DNA from: Taibaiella sp.
GTDB taxonomy: Bacteria > Bacteroidota > Bacteroidia > Chitinophagales > Chitinophagaceae
Length of the DNA stretch: 64,000 nt
NCBI GenBank assembly: GCA_019638495.1
Contig: JAHBTQ010000001.1
Span: 1,178,001 to 1,242,000 of the forward strand
Direction: 5' to 3'
Position 1 is the first letter of the stretch. Every line of letters starts with the position of its first letter. Below, one piece after another: positions 1-9,536 of the stretch. Made by a program: the position numbers and the translations under genes. The notes under the pieces are model-generated. The model ran no database searches, was not told the DNA's origin, and saw only the letters and a list, made by a program, of their open reading frames with translations.

Positions 1-216
1 TACAAAAGGTAGGTCCTGTTTTTCTACCCACTCGGTAACGATCTCGTGCTTGTATCCCAGCGACAAAATCGCCTGCACACAGCGCTGTTGCGCCAGGTAG
101 TCAAATACATGAGCCAGGAATGGTCTGCCAGCCACTTCTGCCATGCATTTAGGATATTCCCCTATTACACCCTGCAGTCTTGTTCCTAATCCTCCTGCAA
201 GTACAATTACCTCCAT
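1..216 (-). CDS. Sugar-phosphate nucleotidyltransferase, N-terminal part (HddC-like)
   Basis: The first 72 residues of a nucleotidyltransferase whose 3' part lies outside the window. The N-terminus shows the nucleotide-binding signature LAGGLGTRL (residues 6-14), followed by a PKCMAEVAGRPFL segment that is typical of sugar-1-phosphate NTP transferases. Within the family it most resembles D-glycero-D-manno-heptose 1-phosphate guanylyltransferases (HddC), which make GDP-heptose for surface glycans. That specificity is inferred from the short N-terminus only. The ATG at 216 lies 28 nt downstream of a TAnnTTTG element on the same strand. It is divergent from the asparagine synthase gene, which suggests a glycan locus continuing to the left. 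Confidence 0.8.
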   Translation of the reverse strand, partial: MEVIVLAGGLGTRLQGVIGEYPKCMAEVAGRPFLAHVFDYLAQQRCVQAILSLGYKHEIVTEWVEKQDLPFV

Positions 217-244
217 CTGCGAATATTTGTGCGTAATGTTAGTA

Positions 245-252
245 CAAATTTA
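245..252 (-). promoter_or_regulatory. TAnnTTTG promoter element for the nucleotidyltransferase
   Basis: Read on the minus strand this is TAAATTTG, a full match to the Bacteroidota -7 consensus, 28 nt before the ATG at 216. No clear -33 TTG was seen. Confidence 0.5.
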
Positions 253-407
253 GGCAAGACGCACTGCGTCCCTTATTTAAGTGGCAATATTACAACTTGT
301 GCTAATGACCATTTCCCGGTAGCGGCTGAAGTGTGATACAATTGACCGTCGACGCGCTTTTATCCGCCAATTAAGCAGTAATTTGGCGCGACGAAACCAA
401 TAAGCTG

Positions 408-2327
408 ATGTGCGGCATCCTCACCATTGTAAATTCCGGTACCAAAACTGAATCGCGCCAACTGATAGATGCATGTAGCATCATAAGGCATCGCGGGCCC
501 GATGATGAGGGGTTGTTGACGTGGTCGCCGGGTGAAGACCCTGTTGTCTGGGCTGGTGGCGATACGGCTCCCTCCACCCATCAGCATTGGAGGTACAATA
601 CGCTGCAGCCCGGTCAGAAATTTAAAGTAGGTTTCGGTCATCGGCGACTTTCTATACTAGATCTGTCGCCGGCGGGCCACCAGCCCATGTTATACAAACC
701 GGCCGGCCTATCCATTACTTTCAATGGAGAGATATATAATTACCTGGAGATAAAGGCTGAGCTTGCCTCCCTGGGACATACCTTCCACACTACCGGCGAC
801 ACGGAGGTTATATTGCATGCCTGGGCACAATGGGGCGTAGACTGCCTGGCGCGCTTCAACGGCATGTTTGCCTTTGTGCTACTCGACCACAACCGGCGAA
901 AGCTCTTCGCCGTCCGGGATAGATTTGGTGTGAAGCCCCTCTATTATTACAAAGGTGATGCGTGTCTTTACCTGGCCTCTGAGATAAAACAGATCAGAAC
1001 TGCGCCGGGATACAAACTTTCTGTCAACGAAAAAGCGGTTCGCCAATATCTCGCCTCGGGTGCCGTGGACCAGACTCCTGCAACTTTCGACTCCCAGGTC
1101 TTTAATATACCCCAGGGACATTACCTGGCAATGGACCTGGATAAGGATGCGCACGAGTTTTCGCTGCACAAGTGGTATGAAATGGTGCCGCAAAAATGGG
1201 GCGGAGGCTATGATGATGCGGCCGAAAAACTGAAGGAAATACTGACCGGCGCGATAGATTTGAGACTGAGATCAGACGTGCCCGTCGGCTCTTGCCTGTC
1301 GGGAGGGCTGGACTCTTCCAGCATTGTATGTATCGTTGCTGATCTGCTCAAAGAGCGCGGTGAGACAGCAGGCCAGGAAACGGTGACAGCTTGTTACGAG
1401 CAGGCCAGGTTCGACGAGTGGAAGTTCGCACAGGAGGTAATCAAAAAAACCAATGCCAGGTCGCACCGTACTTTCCCATCTTTCAAAAACCTCTATGAGG
1501 AGGCAGAGCGCTTCATCTGGCACCAGGATGAGCCTACTGCCAGCACCTCTCAATTCAGCCAGTGGAGCGTGTTCAAGGCCTGTCACGAGGCAAACCTGAA
1601 AGTGATGGTGGACGGTCAGGGCGCCGATGAGCAACTGGCAGGCTACGGTGGCAACGATATTCCATACTATTCAGGCCTTTTGCGCCGACTGCGCTTTTGG
1701 TCATTGATGGATGAGGCGCTGCATTATAAAAAGGAGAAAGGACATTGGCCCATAGGGTTCCTGCTGAATGCCATAAAGCTAAACACAGGACAGCAGGTAA
1801 AAGTGGAACACGCCACATGGATGCGCCCTGCCGAACCAACAACGATCCACGCACAGCCCGCCCATAGCCTACAGGAAAATCTTCGTCGTCAGCTTTACAT
1901 GGAACCTCTTCCATCGCTGCTACGTTACGAGGACCGGAACTCAATGGCATGGAGTGTGGAATCGCGTACGCCGTTTATGGACTATCGCCTTGTTGAGTTC
2001 ACAGCAGGCCTTCCTGAACGCTTCATTTACCGTAATGGCACACGGAAAGCTATTCTACGGAGTGCCATGAAGAACATTTTGCCGCCCGCTATCACGGAGC
2101 GTAAAGACAAAATGGGATTTGTGACACCAGAGGAGCTTTGGCTTCGCGGCGAGGGTAAGGATTGGTTCCTGGCGGGAGCGGAGAACACTTGTCGCAAATT
2201 CGGCAATGTGCTCGATCCTACCGAAACTATGCAGCAAATACATGCCATCGCAGACAGCAAATGCCCATTTAGCTTCATGCCCTGGCGTGTACTATGCCTG
2301 GGCAAATGGCACGACTCACTTAGTTGA
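408..2327 (+). CDS. asnB: Asparagine synthase (glutamine-hydrolysing), AsnB family
   Basis: A two-domain amidotransferase. Residues 1 to about 215 are a class II glutamine amidotransferase domain with the catalytic Cys2 (protein starts MCGI), the RHRGPDDEG segment and GFGHRRLSILD. The asparagine synthetase domain follows, with its PP-loop SGGLDSSS near residue 298 for ATP binding. The family transfers glutamine-derived ammonia to aspartate; some members in polysaccharide loci amidate sugar acids instead. At 639 aa it is in the usual range for AsnB. The start is fixed because the Cys must be residue 2 after Met removal. Its divergent neighbour is a heptose-type nucleotidyltransferase, so a role in surface-glycan modification is possible but unproven. 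Confidence 0.93.
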   Translation: MCGILTIVNSGTKTESRQLIDACSIIRHRGPDDEGLLTWSPGEDPVVWAGGDTAPSTHQHWRYNTLQPGQKFKVGFGHRRLSILDLSPAGHQPMLYKPAGLSITFNGEIYNYLEIKAELASLGHTFHTTGDTEVILHAWAQWGVDCLARFNGMFAFVLLDHNRRKLFAVRDRFGVKPLYYYKGDACLYLASEIKQIRTAPGYKLSVNEKAVRQYLASGAVDQTPATFDSQVFNIPQGHYLAMDLDKDAHEFSLHKWYEMVPQKWGGGYDDAAEKLKEILTGAIDLRLRSDVPVGSCLSGGLDSSSIVCIVADLLKERGETAGQETVTACYEQARFDEWKFAQEVIKKTNARSHRTFPSFKNLYEEAERFIWHQDEPTASTSQFSQWSVFKACHEANLKVMVDGQGADEQLAGYGGNDIPYYSGLLRRLRFWSLMDEALHYKKEKGHWPIGFLLNAIKLNTGQQVKVEHATWMRPAEPTTIHAQPAHSLQENLRRQLYMEPLPSLLRYEDRNSMAWSVESRTPFMDYRLVEFTAGLPERFIYRNGTRKAILRSAMKNILPPAITERKDKMGFVTPEELWLRGEGKDWFLAGAENTCRKFGNVLDPTETMQQIHAIADSKCPFSFMPWRVLCLGKWHDSLS

Positions 2328-2393
2328 TTTTAACCATAAGTTTATAATTGTGTTTCATCACATTTGTATCATTATTTGATGCAGCGCCATTCC

Positions 2394-2425
2394 TTTGCTA
2401 ATTCATTGATAAATTCTTACCTTGC
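2394..2425 (+). promoter_or_regulatory. Probable promoter of the giant repeat protein
   Basis: TTTG (2394-2397), 20 nt, then TACCTTGC (2418-2425), which matches 7 of 8 positions of TAnnTTTG. The spacing fits Bacteroidota promoters (TTG-N17-23-TAnnTTTG). The ATG at 2454 follows by 28 nt. Confidence 0.4.
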
Positions 2426-2453
2426 TCCTTGGTTGCATTCAAAATAGTTTTCT

Positions 2454-5400
2454 ATGAACAATTTGTTACGTTTTTTGGTTTGTAGCGCTGCGATTGTACT
2501 TGCAGTATGCGGTGCAAACGCTCAAACAGTGGTCTACTCCAACATGTTTCCCGGTGTTGGCGGGTTAGGTCCTATCCCTGGCGGCTCCCCGTCTGCGGCT
2601 TTCGTTTCTTCATCGGGAAGTTCAGATGCAGCGCCGGGTAGTTTCGCAGCAATGGCTATTGGTGGACCAGCCGGGTCTATGGTTCTCACAGACAACCAGC
2701 TCGCCTCTTACACGAGTGTGGCACCTGTACCATCTACTACTAATAATGGTTATGCGTATGCAATTGCTCCGATGTCAGTGTACACTGCACCGTTTGTTAC
2801 AACGCTCACTGGTAATACTCAGTTAGTTACGTGGACGTTTAATATAAGGACCGGTGCAGCAGCTTCCGGTTTTGGACCAGGTCAGAATGAGGCAGCGGTG
2901 GTGCTGGCATCAGATAATGCAGACATCCGCTCGCTGGGTAATGGATATGCTGTGATCTATAATCCGGCTGTTTCGCTGTCGCTTCAACTGGTGCGTTTTT
3001 CCGGTGGTCTCACTGGCGCAGTTACGCCACTGGTTACGTCAGGACTGGTTATGAGTGCCCCAACCGATTATATGAGTGTTCGCGTCGTTTACAATCCGGT
3101 TGCCGATTCATGGGAACTATACCTCAGGGATGACGGAGCGGGTGCTTTTGCTGATCCTTCTACCGGTGTTTCAACACTTGTGGGTGGTGCTGTAGACGCT
3201 GTATTTACAGGAACCGCAATGTCGTTTTTTGGCTTCTATTCAAACTATTCTGTAACGTTTACCGGTTCCGGTCCTGATGCACTCAATGCATATTTCGATA
3301 GTTACACAGTTTCAACGAGCTGCCCTGACATCACGGGCGGTCTCAGCACATGCGTTACATTGTCTACCGACCTGGATCATATCTTCCCTGGTGGTGTCTG
3401 GACATCGGGCTCTACAGCAATTGCGACAGTAAACCCTGTGACGGGCCTCGTAACAGGTGTTTCGGCCGGTACGGCAGAAATTACTTACACGGTTGGCACA
3501 TGCGAGGTTACCGCCATAGTTACCGTGAACCCAACCCCGATCCCTCCTGCCATCACTGGCACGATGACTGTGTGTGAAGGTTCAACAACTTCTTTGAGCG
3601 TCACTCCTGCAACCGGTGGTAGCACATGGAGCAGCAGCACACCGGCCATCGGCACAGTTAGCACCACTGGTGTTGTTACGGGTGTTACAGGTGGTACTAC
3701 AATGATCACTTACAGGGTGCCGACGGGCTGCTTTTCCACCGCTGTCGTTACGGTAAATCCTGTTTCTCCCATACTCGGTTACCCGGGCTTTTGTGAAGGA
3801 GAGATCAGGACAATGATTACCACTATTCCAGGTGGAACATGGTCTACTAGTACAGTTGGTGAGGCGTTTGTAGATCCGTCAACCGGCGAAGTGACCGGGA
3901 TCACAACCGGAACCACAACCCTATCATACATACTGCCTACAGGCTGCTATTCAACAACAACACTTACTGTAAATATTACACCGGGACCGATCACCGGCAC
4001 GCCTACGGTATGCGTGGGCGCCGGTACACCACTTGTATGTACACCTGGCGGTGGCTTCTGGAGTAGCAGTGACGATTTCGTTGCTTCCGTGTCAAGCACA
4101 GGTGTGCTTGTGGGCAATGCAGTGGGCACAGCGATCATCACATATAAACTTACATCCGGCTGCCAGTCTGAATTGACAGTGACTGTGAATGCACAGCCGG
4201 GCCCGATTACGGGCGGACTGAACGTTTGCGTAGGGCAGACATCGGCATTGGCATCTGACATTACCGGTGGGGCATGGAGCACGGCGTTCCCGTCACTGGT
4301 GGGCACTATCGATCCTACATCGGGCGTATTTACCGGTCTTTCCGCAGGTACTATTAACGTCACCTACATGATGCCTACAGGTTGCTTCCGCGTGGCGATG
4401 GCCACCGTTGCACCACTGCCCGCTCCAATTACAGGCGTGGGTAGCCTATGCGTTGGCGCCACTACGCCGTTGTCCAGCATACCAGCACCATCGGGCGGCG
4501 GCACATGGCAATCATCTGATATAGCTATAGGTACAGTCAACTCCGCCACCGGTCTTGTTGGTGGCATTTCTGCAGGTACAGTAAACATCAGCATTGTTGC
4601 AACTTCTACTGGCTGCGTCCGGTCCACAATCGTTACAGTTAATCCGCTGCCTGCCACAATTACGGGCTCTGCAACTGTTTGTACCGGTAGGACCACCGCA
4701 CTTGGCAGCACCAGTACGGGTGGCACATGGACCAGCAGTGACGCAACTGTAGGTACAATAGATGCCACTTCCGGTGTGGTGGATGGACTCACCACAGGCA
4801 CAACAACAATAGTGTACACCCTGGGTACGGGATGTACCACTTCGCTGGTTGTTACAGTATTAGCATCGCCTGCGGCAATCACAGGAATCCCCTTCGTATG
4901 TGTGGGGCAAACTACCACTCTTGCTAATGCTACTCCGGGAGGCACATGGTCGAGCTCTACTCCTGCCAACGGTACCGTTAATCCGTCTACAGGCGACGTC
5001 GCGGGCATTACAGCGGGTACTACACTTATATCTTATACAACCACAAACGGCTGCTTTGCAACGCGCACTGTAACCGTAGGAGCATTGCCAACCGGTATTA
5101 GTGGAACACTTACCGTATGTGAGAATGCACAGACTTCTCTATCCGGTTCACCCGGATTTGGAACATGGAGCAGCAGTAATACGGCAATATTCACGGTCAG
5201 CGGGTTTGGTACCGTATCCGGGGTGGCAGCTGGCACTGCTACAGTGACCTATACACGCAGCGGCTGCTACATAACGCGCACAGTTACAGTCCTTGCTCAG
5301 CCGGGGGCCATCACTCCGGCAACAACAAGCGTTTGTCTCGGCAGCACTGTGACCTTCTCCAGTAGCCCTGGGGCCGGAACCTGGACATCAAGCAACACAA

Positions 5401-7397
5401 CAAACGCACCTGTAGGCGCAACAACGGGCATTGTAACCGGTGGTGCGGCAGGCACTGCGATCATTTCCTACGAGCACCCGGGCACAGGCTGCTTCCGCAC
5501 CCGCACCATAACGGTGAATCCACTACCAAATGTGATCACGGGTCCAACTATACTCTGTCCTGCTACTACGGTTACGCTTACCACTACTTCTACCGGTGGT
5601 GCATGGAGCAGTTCTTCTACTCCTACTGCAACTATTAGTGCTGGCGGGGTGGTAACAGGTGTTGCCACGGGCACTACTACTATTTCTTATACATCAGCCG
5701 CGGGCTGTTCTCGCACATTGGTCGTAACGGTAAGCGCCGCACCACCTGCTGTGCTCTCTCCGCTTGGCGATACGGTACTTTGCCCTGGCGATTTTGTAAC
5801 GATTGCTGTATCAGCTACTCCCGGGGTTACCTACGAGTGGTTTGAATCGGGCACGTTGATTCCGGGAGCTACGTTGTCAACGCTTACCGTTGGCACATCC
5901 GGCAGTTATACTGCCCGTGTTAATGTGGCTGCAGGCTGTTCTACTTTGTCTGTACCCATGACTGTATCTGTAAATGCTGCGACAGCTACCATTACCGTAC
6001 CGGGAGGTGTTACATCCACCTGTGCCGGCACGCCGCTGGTTCTGAATGCTAATACCGGCGTAGGTCTCACTTATCAATGGTCAGAGAGTGGCACGCCAAT
6101 AGTAGGCGCTACAAACAGTACATATGCTGTTCTTACACCTGGTAACTTCACAGTTCGCGTCACTAACAGCTCTGGCTGCTGGGAGGTTTCTGCACCTGTT
6201 GCTATTACAGTTGTTCCGGTGCCATCAATGCTTGTTACTGCGTCTGGGCCGCTTTCAATCTGCAATGGTAGCAGTGTTACACTGTCGGCATCAACAGGTA
6301 CTGGCTACACATACCAATGGTACAGCACTGCAGGTGCCATTCCTGGTGCAACATCTTCTTCCTTCATAGCCACACTTACCGGCAACTATTATGTTGTTAT
6401 AAGTACGCCATCTGGCTGTACCGCTACTTCAACTACATTGCCCGTTGTTGCTAATCCGTTGCCGGACGTTACTATTACTCCTGGTGGACCAACAATATTC
6501 TGTGTTGGTGCTGCGGTATCGCTTACTGCCGCTTCCGGCTTCACTTACCAGTGGTATAAGGGTGGTGCAGCCATTGCAGGTGCTACCAATGCAGGTTACG
6601 TAGCTACAACGTCGGGAGGCTACCGTGTTCGCGTCACAAATGCGACAACCGGCTGCACAGATATGACCCATGCCGACACCACGGTTAGTGTAATAGACAT
6701 TGTAAATGTGATTCCGCTCACACCTGCACGGTTCTGCTGGGGTGGTAGTGCAATGCTGTCTACCAACGTTTCGACACTTGGCATGGCTATTGGATACCAG
6801 TGGGCACGCGACGGCGGTAACATCCCGGGCGCTACGAATCCTAATTACAACGCTACAATTCCCGGAGATTATGCCTGCACCATCTCCGTGCCGCTTGGCT
6901 GCACGGTGGCCACTTCTGAGATAGCAGTTTCGCAGGTGCCGCTGCCTGATCCGCCAATTACGTTCACGGGAGGTTCTGTTCGCACTGGCAACTACTATGT
7001 TACCTACCAGTGGTATAAGAACCTGCTGCCTATCCCTGGTGCCATCTCATGGTCTACACCGTCTACAGGCCCGGGCAACTACAAAGTGCAGGTAACCGAT
7101 ACCAATGGCTGCCAGAACATGAGCGCAACATATGTGGTTACTACTAACCCTACAGTTGTGGCAGATATTAATGCTCCGGAGGTACGCGTATTCCCGAACC
7201 CGGCAGGCGAAGCAGTATATGTGCAGTCATCTACGCCGGCTACAGTAAACATTTCTGCGGTTGACGGCAAAATACTGATCAGCAATCATGCGCTGGGAGC
7301 AATTGACATTAGCGTCCTCGCTCCCGGCTTCTACATGGTTTCGGTAGTAGCAGAAGATGGTACGCAGATCGCCAACCAGAAATTGGTGAAGAAATAG
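2454..7397 (+). CDS. Giant secreted repeat protein with T9SS sorting domain
   Basis: A 1647-aa secreted protein. A signal peptide ends near residue 23 (CGANAQ). Residues about 25-285 are a unique region I do not recognise. Residues about 290-1110 hold eleven BIG2-like repeats of 71-77 aa, each with a CxG near the start, a GGTWSSS core, TGxVTG and a closing GC before a TVxxxP strand. Six Ig-like repeats of about 80 aa follow with YQW, IxGAT and a GC pair. The C-terminus (from VRVFPNPAGE) is a type A T9SS sorting domain, so the protein should be exported and attached to the surface or released. The Thr/Ser/Gly-rich repeats and paired cysteines suggest a stalk or adhesin; no enzymatic domain is visible. 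A strong terminator follows at 7417. Confidence 0.9.
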   Translation: MNNLLRFLVCSAAIVLAVCGANAQTVVYSNMFPGVGGLGPIPGGSPSAAFVSSSGSSDAAPGSFAAMAIGGPAGSMVLTDNQLASYTSVAPVPSTTNNGYAYAIAPMSVYTAPFVTTLTGNTQLVTWTFNIRTGAAASGFGPGQNEAAVVLASDNADIRSLGNGYAVIYNPAVSLSLQLVRFSGGLTGAVTPLVTSGLVMSAPTDYMSVRVVYNPVADSWELYLRDDGAGAFADPSTGVSTLVGGAVDAVFTGTAMSFFGFYSNYSVTFTGSGPDALNAYFDSYTVSTSCPDITGGLSTCVTLSTDLDHIFPGGVWTSGSTAIATVNPVTGLVTGVSAGTAEITYTVGTCEVTAIVTVNPTPIPPAITGTMTVCEGSTTSLSVTPATGGSTWSSSTPAIGTVSTTGVVTGVTGGTTMITYRVPTGCFSTAVVTVNPVSPILGYPGFCEGEIRTMITTIPGGTWSTSTVGEAFVDPSTGEVTGITTGTTTLSYILPTGCYSTTTLTVNITPGPITGTPTVCVGAGTPLVCTPGGGFWSSSDDFVASVSSTGVLVGNAVGTAIITYKLTSGCQSELTVTVNAQPGPITGGLNVCVGQTSALASDITGGAWSTAFPSLVGTIDPTSGVFTGLSAGTINVTYMMPTGCFRVAMATVAPLPAPITGVGSLCVGATTPLSSIPAPSGGGTWQSSDIAIGTVNSATGLVGGISAGTVNISIVATSTGCVRSTIVTVNPLPATITGSATVCTGRTTALGSTSTGGTWTSSDATVGTIDATSGVVDGLTTGTTTIVYTLGTGCTTSLVVTVLASPAAITGIPFVCVGQTTTLANATPGGTWSSSTPANGTVNPSTGDVAGITAGTTLISYTTTNGCFATRTVTVGALPTGISGTLTVCENAQTSLSGSPGFGTWSSSNTAIFTVSGFGTVSGVAAGTATVTYTRSGCYITRTVTVLAQPGAITPATTSVCLGSTVTFSSSPGAGTWTSSNTTNAPVGATTGIVTGGAAGTAIISYEHPGTGCFRTRTITVNPLPNVITGPTILCPATTVTLTTTSTGGAWSSSSTPTATISAGGVVTGVATGTTTISYTSAAGCSRTLVVTVSAAPPAVLSPLGDTVLCPGDFVTIAVSATPGVTYEWFESGTLIPGATLSTLTVGTSGSYTARVNVAAGCSTLSVPMTVSVNAATATITVPGGVTSTCAGTPLVLNANTGVGLTYQWSESGTPIVGATNSTYAVLTPGNFTVRVTNSSGCWEVSAPVAITVVPVPSMLVTASGPLSICNGSSVTLSASTGTGYTYQWYSTAGAIPGATSSSFIATLTGNYYVVISTPSGCTATSTTLPVVANPLPDVTITPGGPTIFCVGAAVSLTAASGFTYQWYKGGAAIAGATNAGYVATTSGGYRVRVTNATTGCTDMTHADTTVSVIDIVNVIPLTPARFCWGGSAMLSTNVSTLGMAIGYQWARDGGNIPGATNPNYNATIPGDYACTISVPLGCTVATSEIAVSQVPLPDPPITFTGGSVRTGNYYVTYQWYKNLLPIPGAISWSTPSTGPGNYKVQVTDTNGCQNMSATYVVTTNPTVVADINAPEVRVFPNPAGEAVYVQSSTPATVNISAVDGKILISNHALGAIDISVLAPGFYMVSVVAEDGTQIANQKLVKK

Positions 7398-7416
7398 CAC
7401 AGATTCATCTGATTGT

Positions 7417-7447
7417 AAGAGGGCAGCCTGGCGGTTGCCCTCTTTTT
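7417..7447 (+). terminator. Rho-independent terminator after the giant repeat protein
   Basis: A 12-bp stem (AAGAGGGCAGCC with GGTTGCCCTCTT, one G-U pair) closes a TGGC loop and runs into a T tract, 19 nt after the stop codon. Confidence 0.85.
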
Positions 7448-7504
7448 ATTCCCGGAGGGGTATAAATTTTTCGTGTTCAGGTTCTTAAGCTATTTTTATG
7501 CAAC

Positions 7505-9526
7505 ATGGCAAAGAAGCAGAATAAGCCGCAGACTGCATCCCCGGCAGTGCCTAAGAAAGCGCCACAGCCGGCTGCGGCAGCAAAATCGGACCGCACAACA
7601 GCAATGCCTGCTGCCCGTATGCATCTGCTCATAGCCGCGGGTATCGCCCTCATCACCTGGTTCTTCTATCGGGTGTGCCTCAATAACCAGCTTACAAATT
7701 GGGACGATCCCGGCTACATACGCGATAATGCGCTCATTAAAGATCTGTCAGCAGAGAATCTGAAACGTATTTTCTCAACAGCGGTGATGGGCAACTATCA
7801 TCCGCTCACTATTTTGAGTTATGCCATTGAGTATAGCTACGTGCGCCTGGAACCCTGGCTTTACCATCTGGATAGCGTTCTGTTTCACATTATAGCGACC
7901 GTGCTTACCTATTTCTTTGTACAGAAGCTTACGGGAAGGACAATAGCCGCTGCCGTTGCCGCGCTGCTCTTCGGTCTGCATCCAATGCATGTAGAGTCAG
8001 TTGCGTGGCTGGCAGGTCGCAAGGACGTTATCTATGGCTCTTTCTACATTGCTGCTTGCCTGGCTTATGTCTACTACCTCCGCGCCGACGCGGCTAAGCG
8101 TACAAAATGGTATGTGATCGTTGTCCTTCTGTTCCTCTGTTCACTGCTGGCCAAGCCGGTTGCAGTTACGTTGCCGGTTGTATTGTTGCTCATAGACTAT
8201 TTCGAAAAGCAAAAGCTGGATAAAGGTGCTATCGTTTCGAAGCTGCCTTTGCTTCTCATTTCAATAGCATTTGGTATCAAGTCCATGATGGACCAGAAGC
8301 AATTTGGTTCGCTCACCACGGAGAACCTGGCATTCGATACCATAGAACGAATTGCACTTGGCGGCTATGCATTCATCACTTACCTATGGAAGGCTGTGTT
8401 ACCCGTTGGTCTTAGCAACTTTTACCCATATCCGCCTAAGGATGGCGGGCACATAGCATCCGCCTACTACCTGTATCCTTTAGCAGCGGCAGCCATTCTG
8501 GCTTGCCTTTGGATATTCAGGAAGAACAAGGTTATCATTTTCGGCTCACTCTTTTTCCTGGCCAATATTGCGCTCCTGTTGCAGATACTCCCGGTAGGCG
8601 GCGCCATACTCGCGGACAGGTATTCCTATATCCCTTATCTCGGCTTGTTCTTTATGGCGGGTTGGGGTGTCTCTACCTTTTTTGAGCCGGGAGGTAATAA
8701 GCAGATAGGTAAGCTACTTGCGGGTGGTGTAGGAGCTTACTGTCTTTTCCTTGGTGTGCTTACTACAGAGCGTTGCAACGCCTGGTATGATACAGCGAGC
8801 CTGTGGCGGGACGAGATAGAAAAGCAGCCTACAGCGGCAAATGCGTTCAACAATCTCGGTTTTGAATACTTCAACAAATTCAACGAGAGCGTAAATGACC
8901 AGGAGCGTAAAGTATACTTCGATTCGGCCAACTATCTTCTGAACCGGGCCATCCAGCTCGACCCGAAGTTTGCTAACCCCATGGTTTCACTCGGGGAATT
9001 GCACAGGGCGGCCAACAAATTCAATGAGGCGCGGGCATATTACTATAAGGGACTCGCACTACACGACAAAGAGGGGAGTGCAAATGCCTATCTTGGCCTG
9101 GCGATCATCTATGCCATTGCGCACGCTACGGACTCATCGGTTATTTGTTTCAGGAATGCAATTGGTTATAAATATCATTTTCCGGAGGCACACAGTAACC
9201 TTGGCAATTTGTTTGACATGTTAGGTAAACCAGATTCTGCATTAAAGGAATATGGTATTGCTATTGAGCAAAACCCGGACATGTATGCACCTTATCTGAA
9301 TCGTGGTCGTTTGTTTGGCAGGATGAAGCGCTGCGATGAGGGCATGCGCGACTTTGAAGCCGCGCTTTCCCTAAGGCCGGACATGGGCGAAATATACTAT
9401 GCACGCTCGCAGTGCAACCTGCAGAAGGGAAACAGGCAGGCCGCTATCGCAGATGTGCAGAAAGCAATTTCACTTGGCTACAGGCAGATAGACCCGGCAT
9501 ACCAGGCTATGCTGGAGGGCCGCTAA
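7505..9526 (+). CDS. TMTC-like polytopic membrane protein with C-terminal TPR repeats
   Basis: A 673-aa membrane protein. A Lys/Pro/Ala-rich cytoplasmic start (residues 1-35) precedes the first membrane segment. The extracytoplasmic loop carries NWDDPGYIRDN, and further on HPMHVESVAWLAGRKDVIYG, both typical of the TMTC/PMT-like GT-C glycosyltransferase fold. About ten hydrophobic segments follow up to residue 420. Residues about 435-670 are TPR-like helices (FNNLGFEYFNKF, AYLGLAIIYAI, SNLGNLFDMLGKPDSALKEY). Family members are proposed to transfer mannose or another sugar to proteins, with the TPRs binding the substrate; the donor and target here are unknown. The SAM hydrolase gene starts 10 nt after its stop, suggesting cotranscription. 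Confidence 0.8.
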   Translation: MAKKQNKPQTASPAVPKKAPQPAAAAKSDRTTAMPAARMHLLIAAGIALITWFFYRVCLNNQLTNWDDPGYIRDNALIKDLSAENLKRIFSTAVMGNYHPLTILSYAIEYSYVRLEPWLYHLDSVLFHIIATVLTYFFVQKLTGRTIAAAVAALLFGLHPMHVESVAWLAGRKDVIYGSFYIAACLAYVYYLRADAAKRTKWYVIVVLLFLCSLLAKPVAVTLPVVLLLIDYFEKQKLDKGAIVSKLPLLLISIAFGIKSMMDQKQFGSLTTENLAFDTIERIALGGYAFITYLWKAVLPVGLSNFYPYPPKDGGHIASAYYLYPLAAAAILACLWIFRKNKVIIFGSLFFLANIALLLQILPVGGAILADRYSYIPYLGLFFMAGWGVSTFFEPGGNKQIGKLLAGGVGAYCLFLGVLTTERCNAWYDTASLWRDEIEKQPTAANAFNNLGFEYFNKFNESVNDQERKVYFDSANYLLNRAIQLDPKFANPMVSLGELHRAANKFNEARAYYYKGLALHDKEGSANAYLGLAIIYAIAHATDSSVICFRNAIGYKYHFPEAHSNLGNLFDMLGKPDSALKEYGIAIEQNPDMYAPYLNRGRLFGRMKRCDEGMRDFEAALSLRPDMGEIYYARSQCNLQKGNRQAAIADVQKAISLGYRQIDPAYQAMLEGR

Positions 9527-9536
9527 AGAATGGCAA

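Noticed and set aside
3485..5674. Long antisense frames opposite the giant repeat protein (for example 4364-5008 minus)
   Set aside because: They mirror the Thr/Val-rich repeats in a fixed frame and have no start context or family; they are shadows of the repeat structure.
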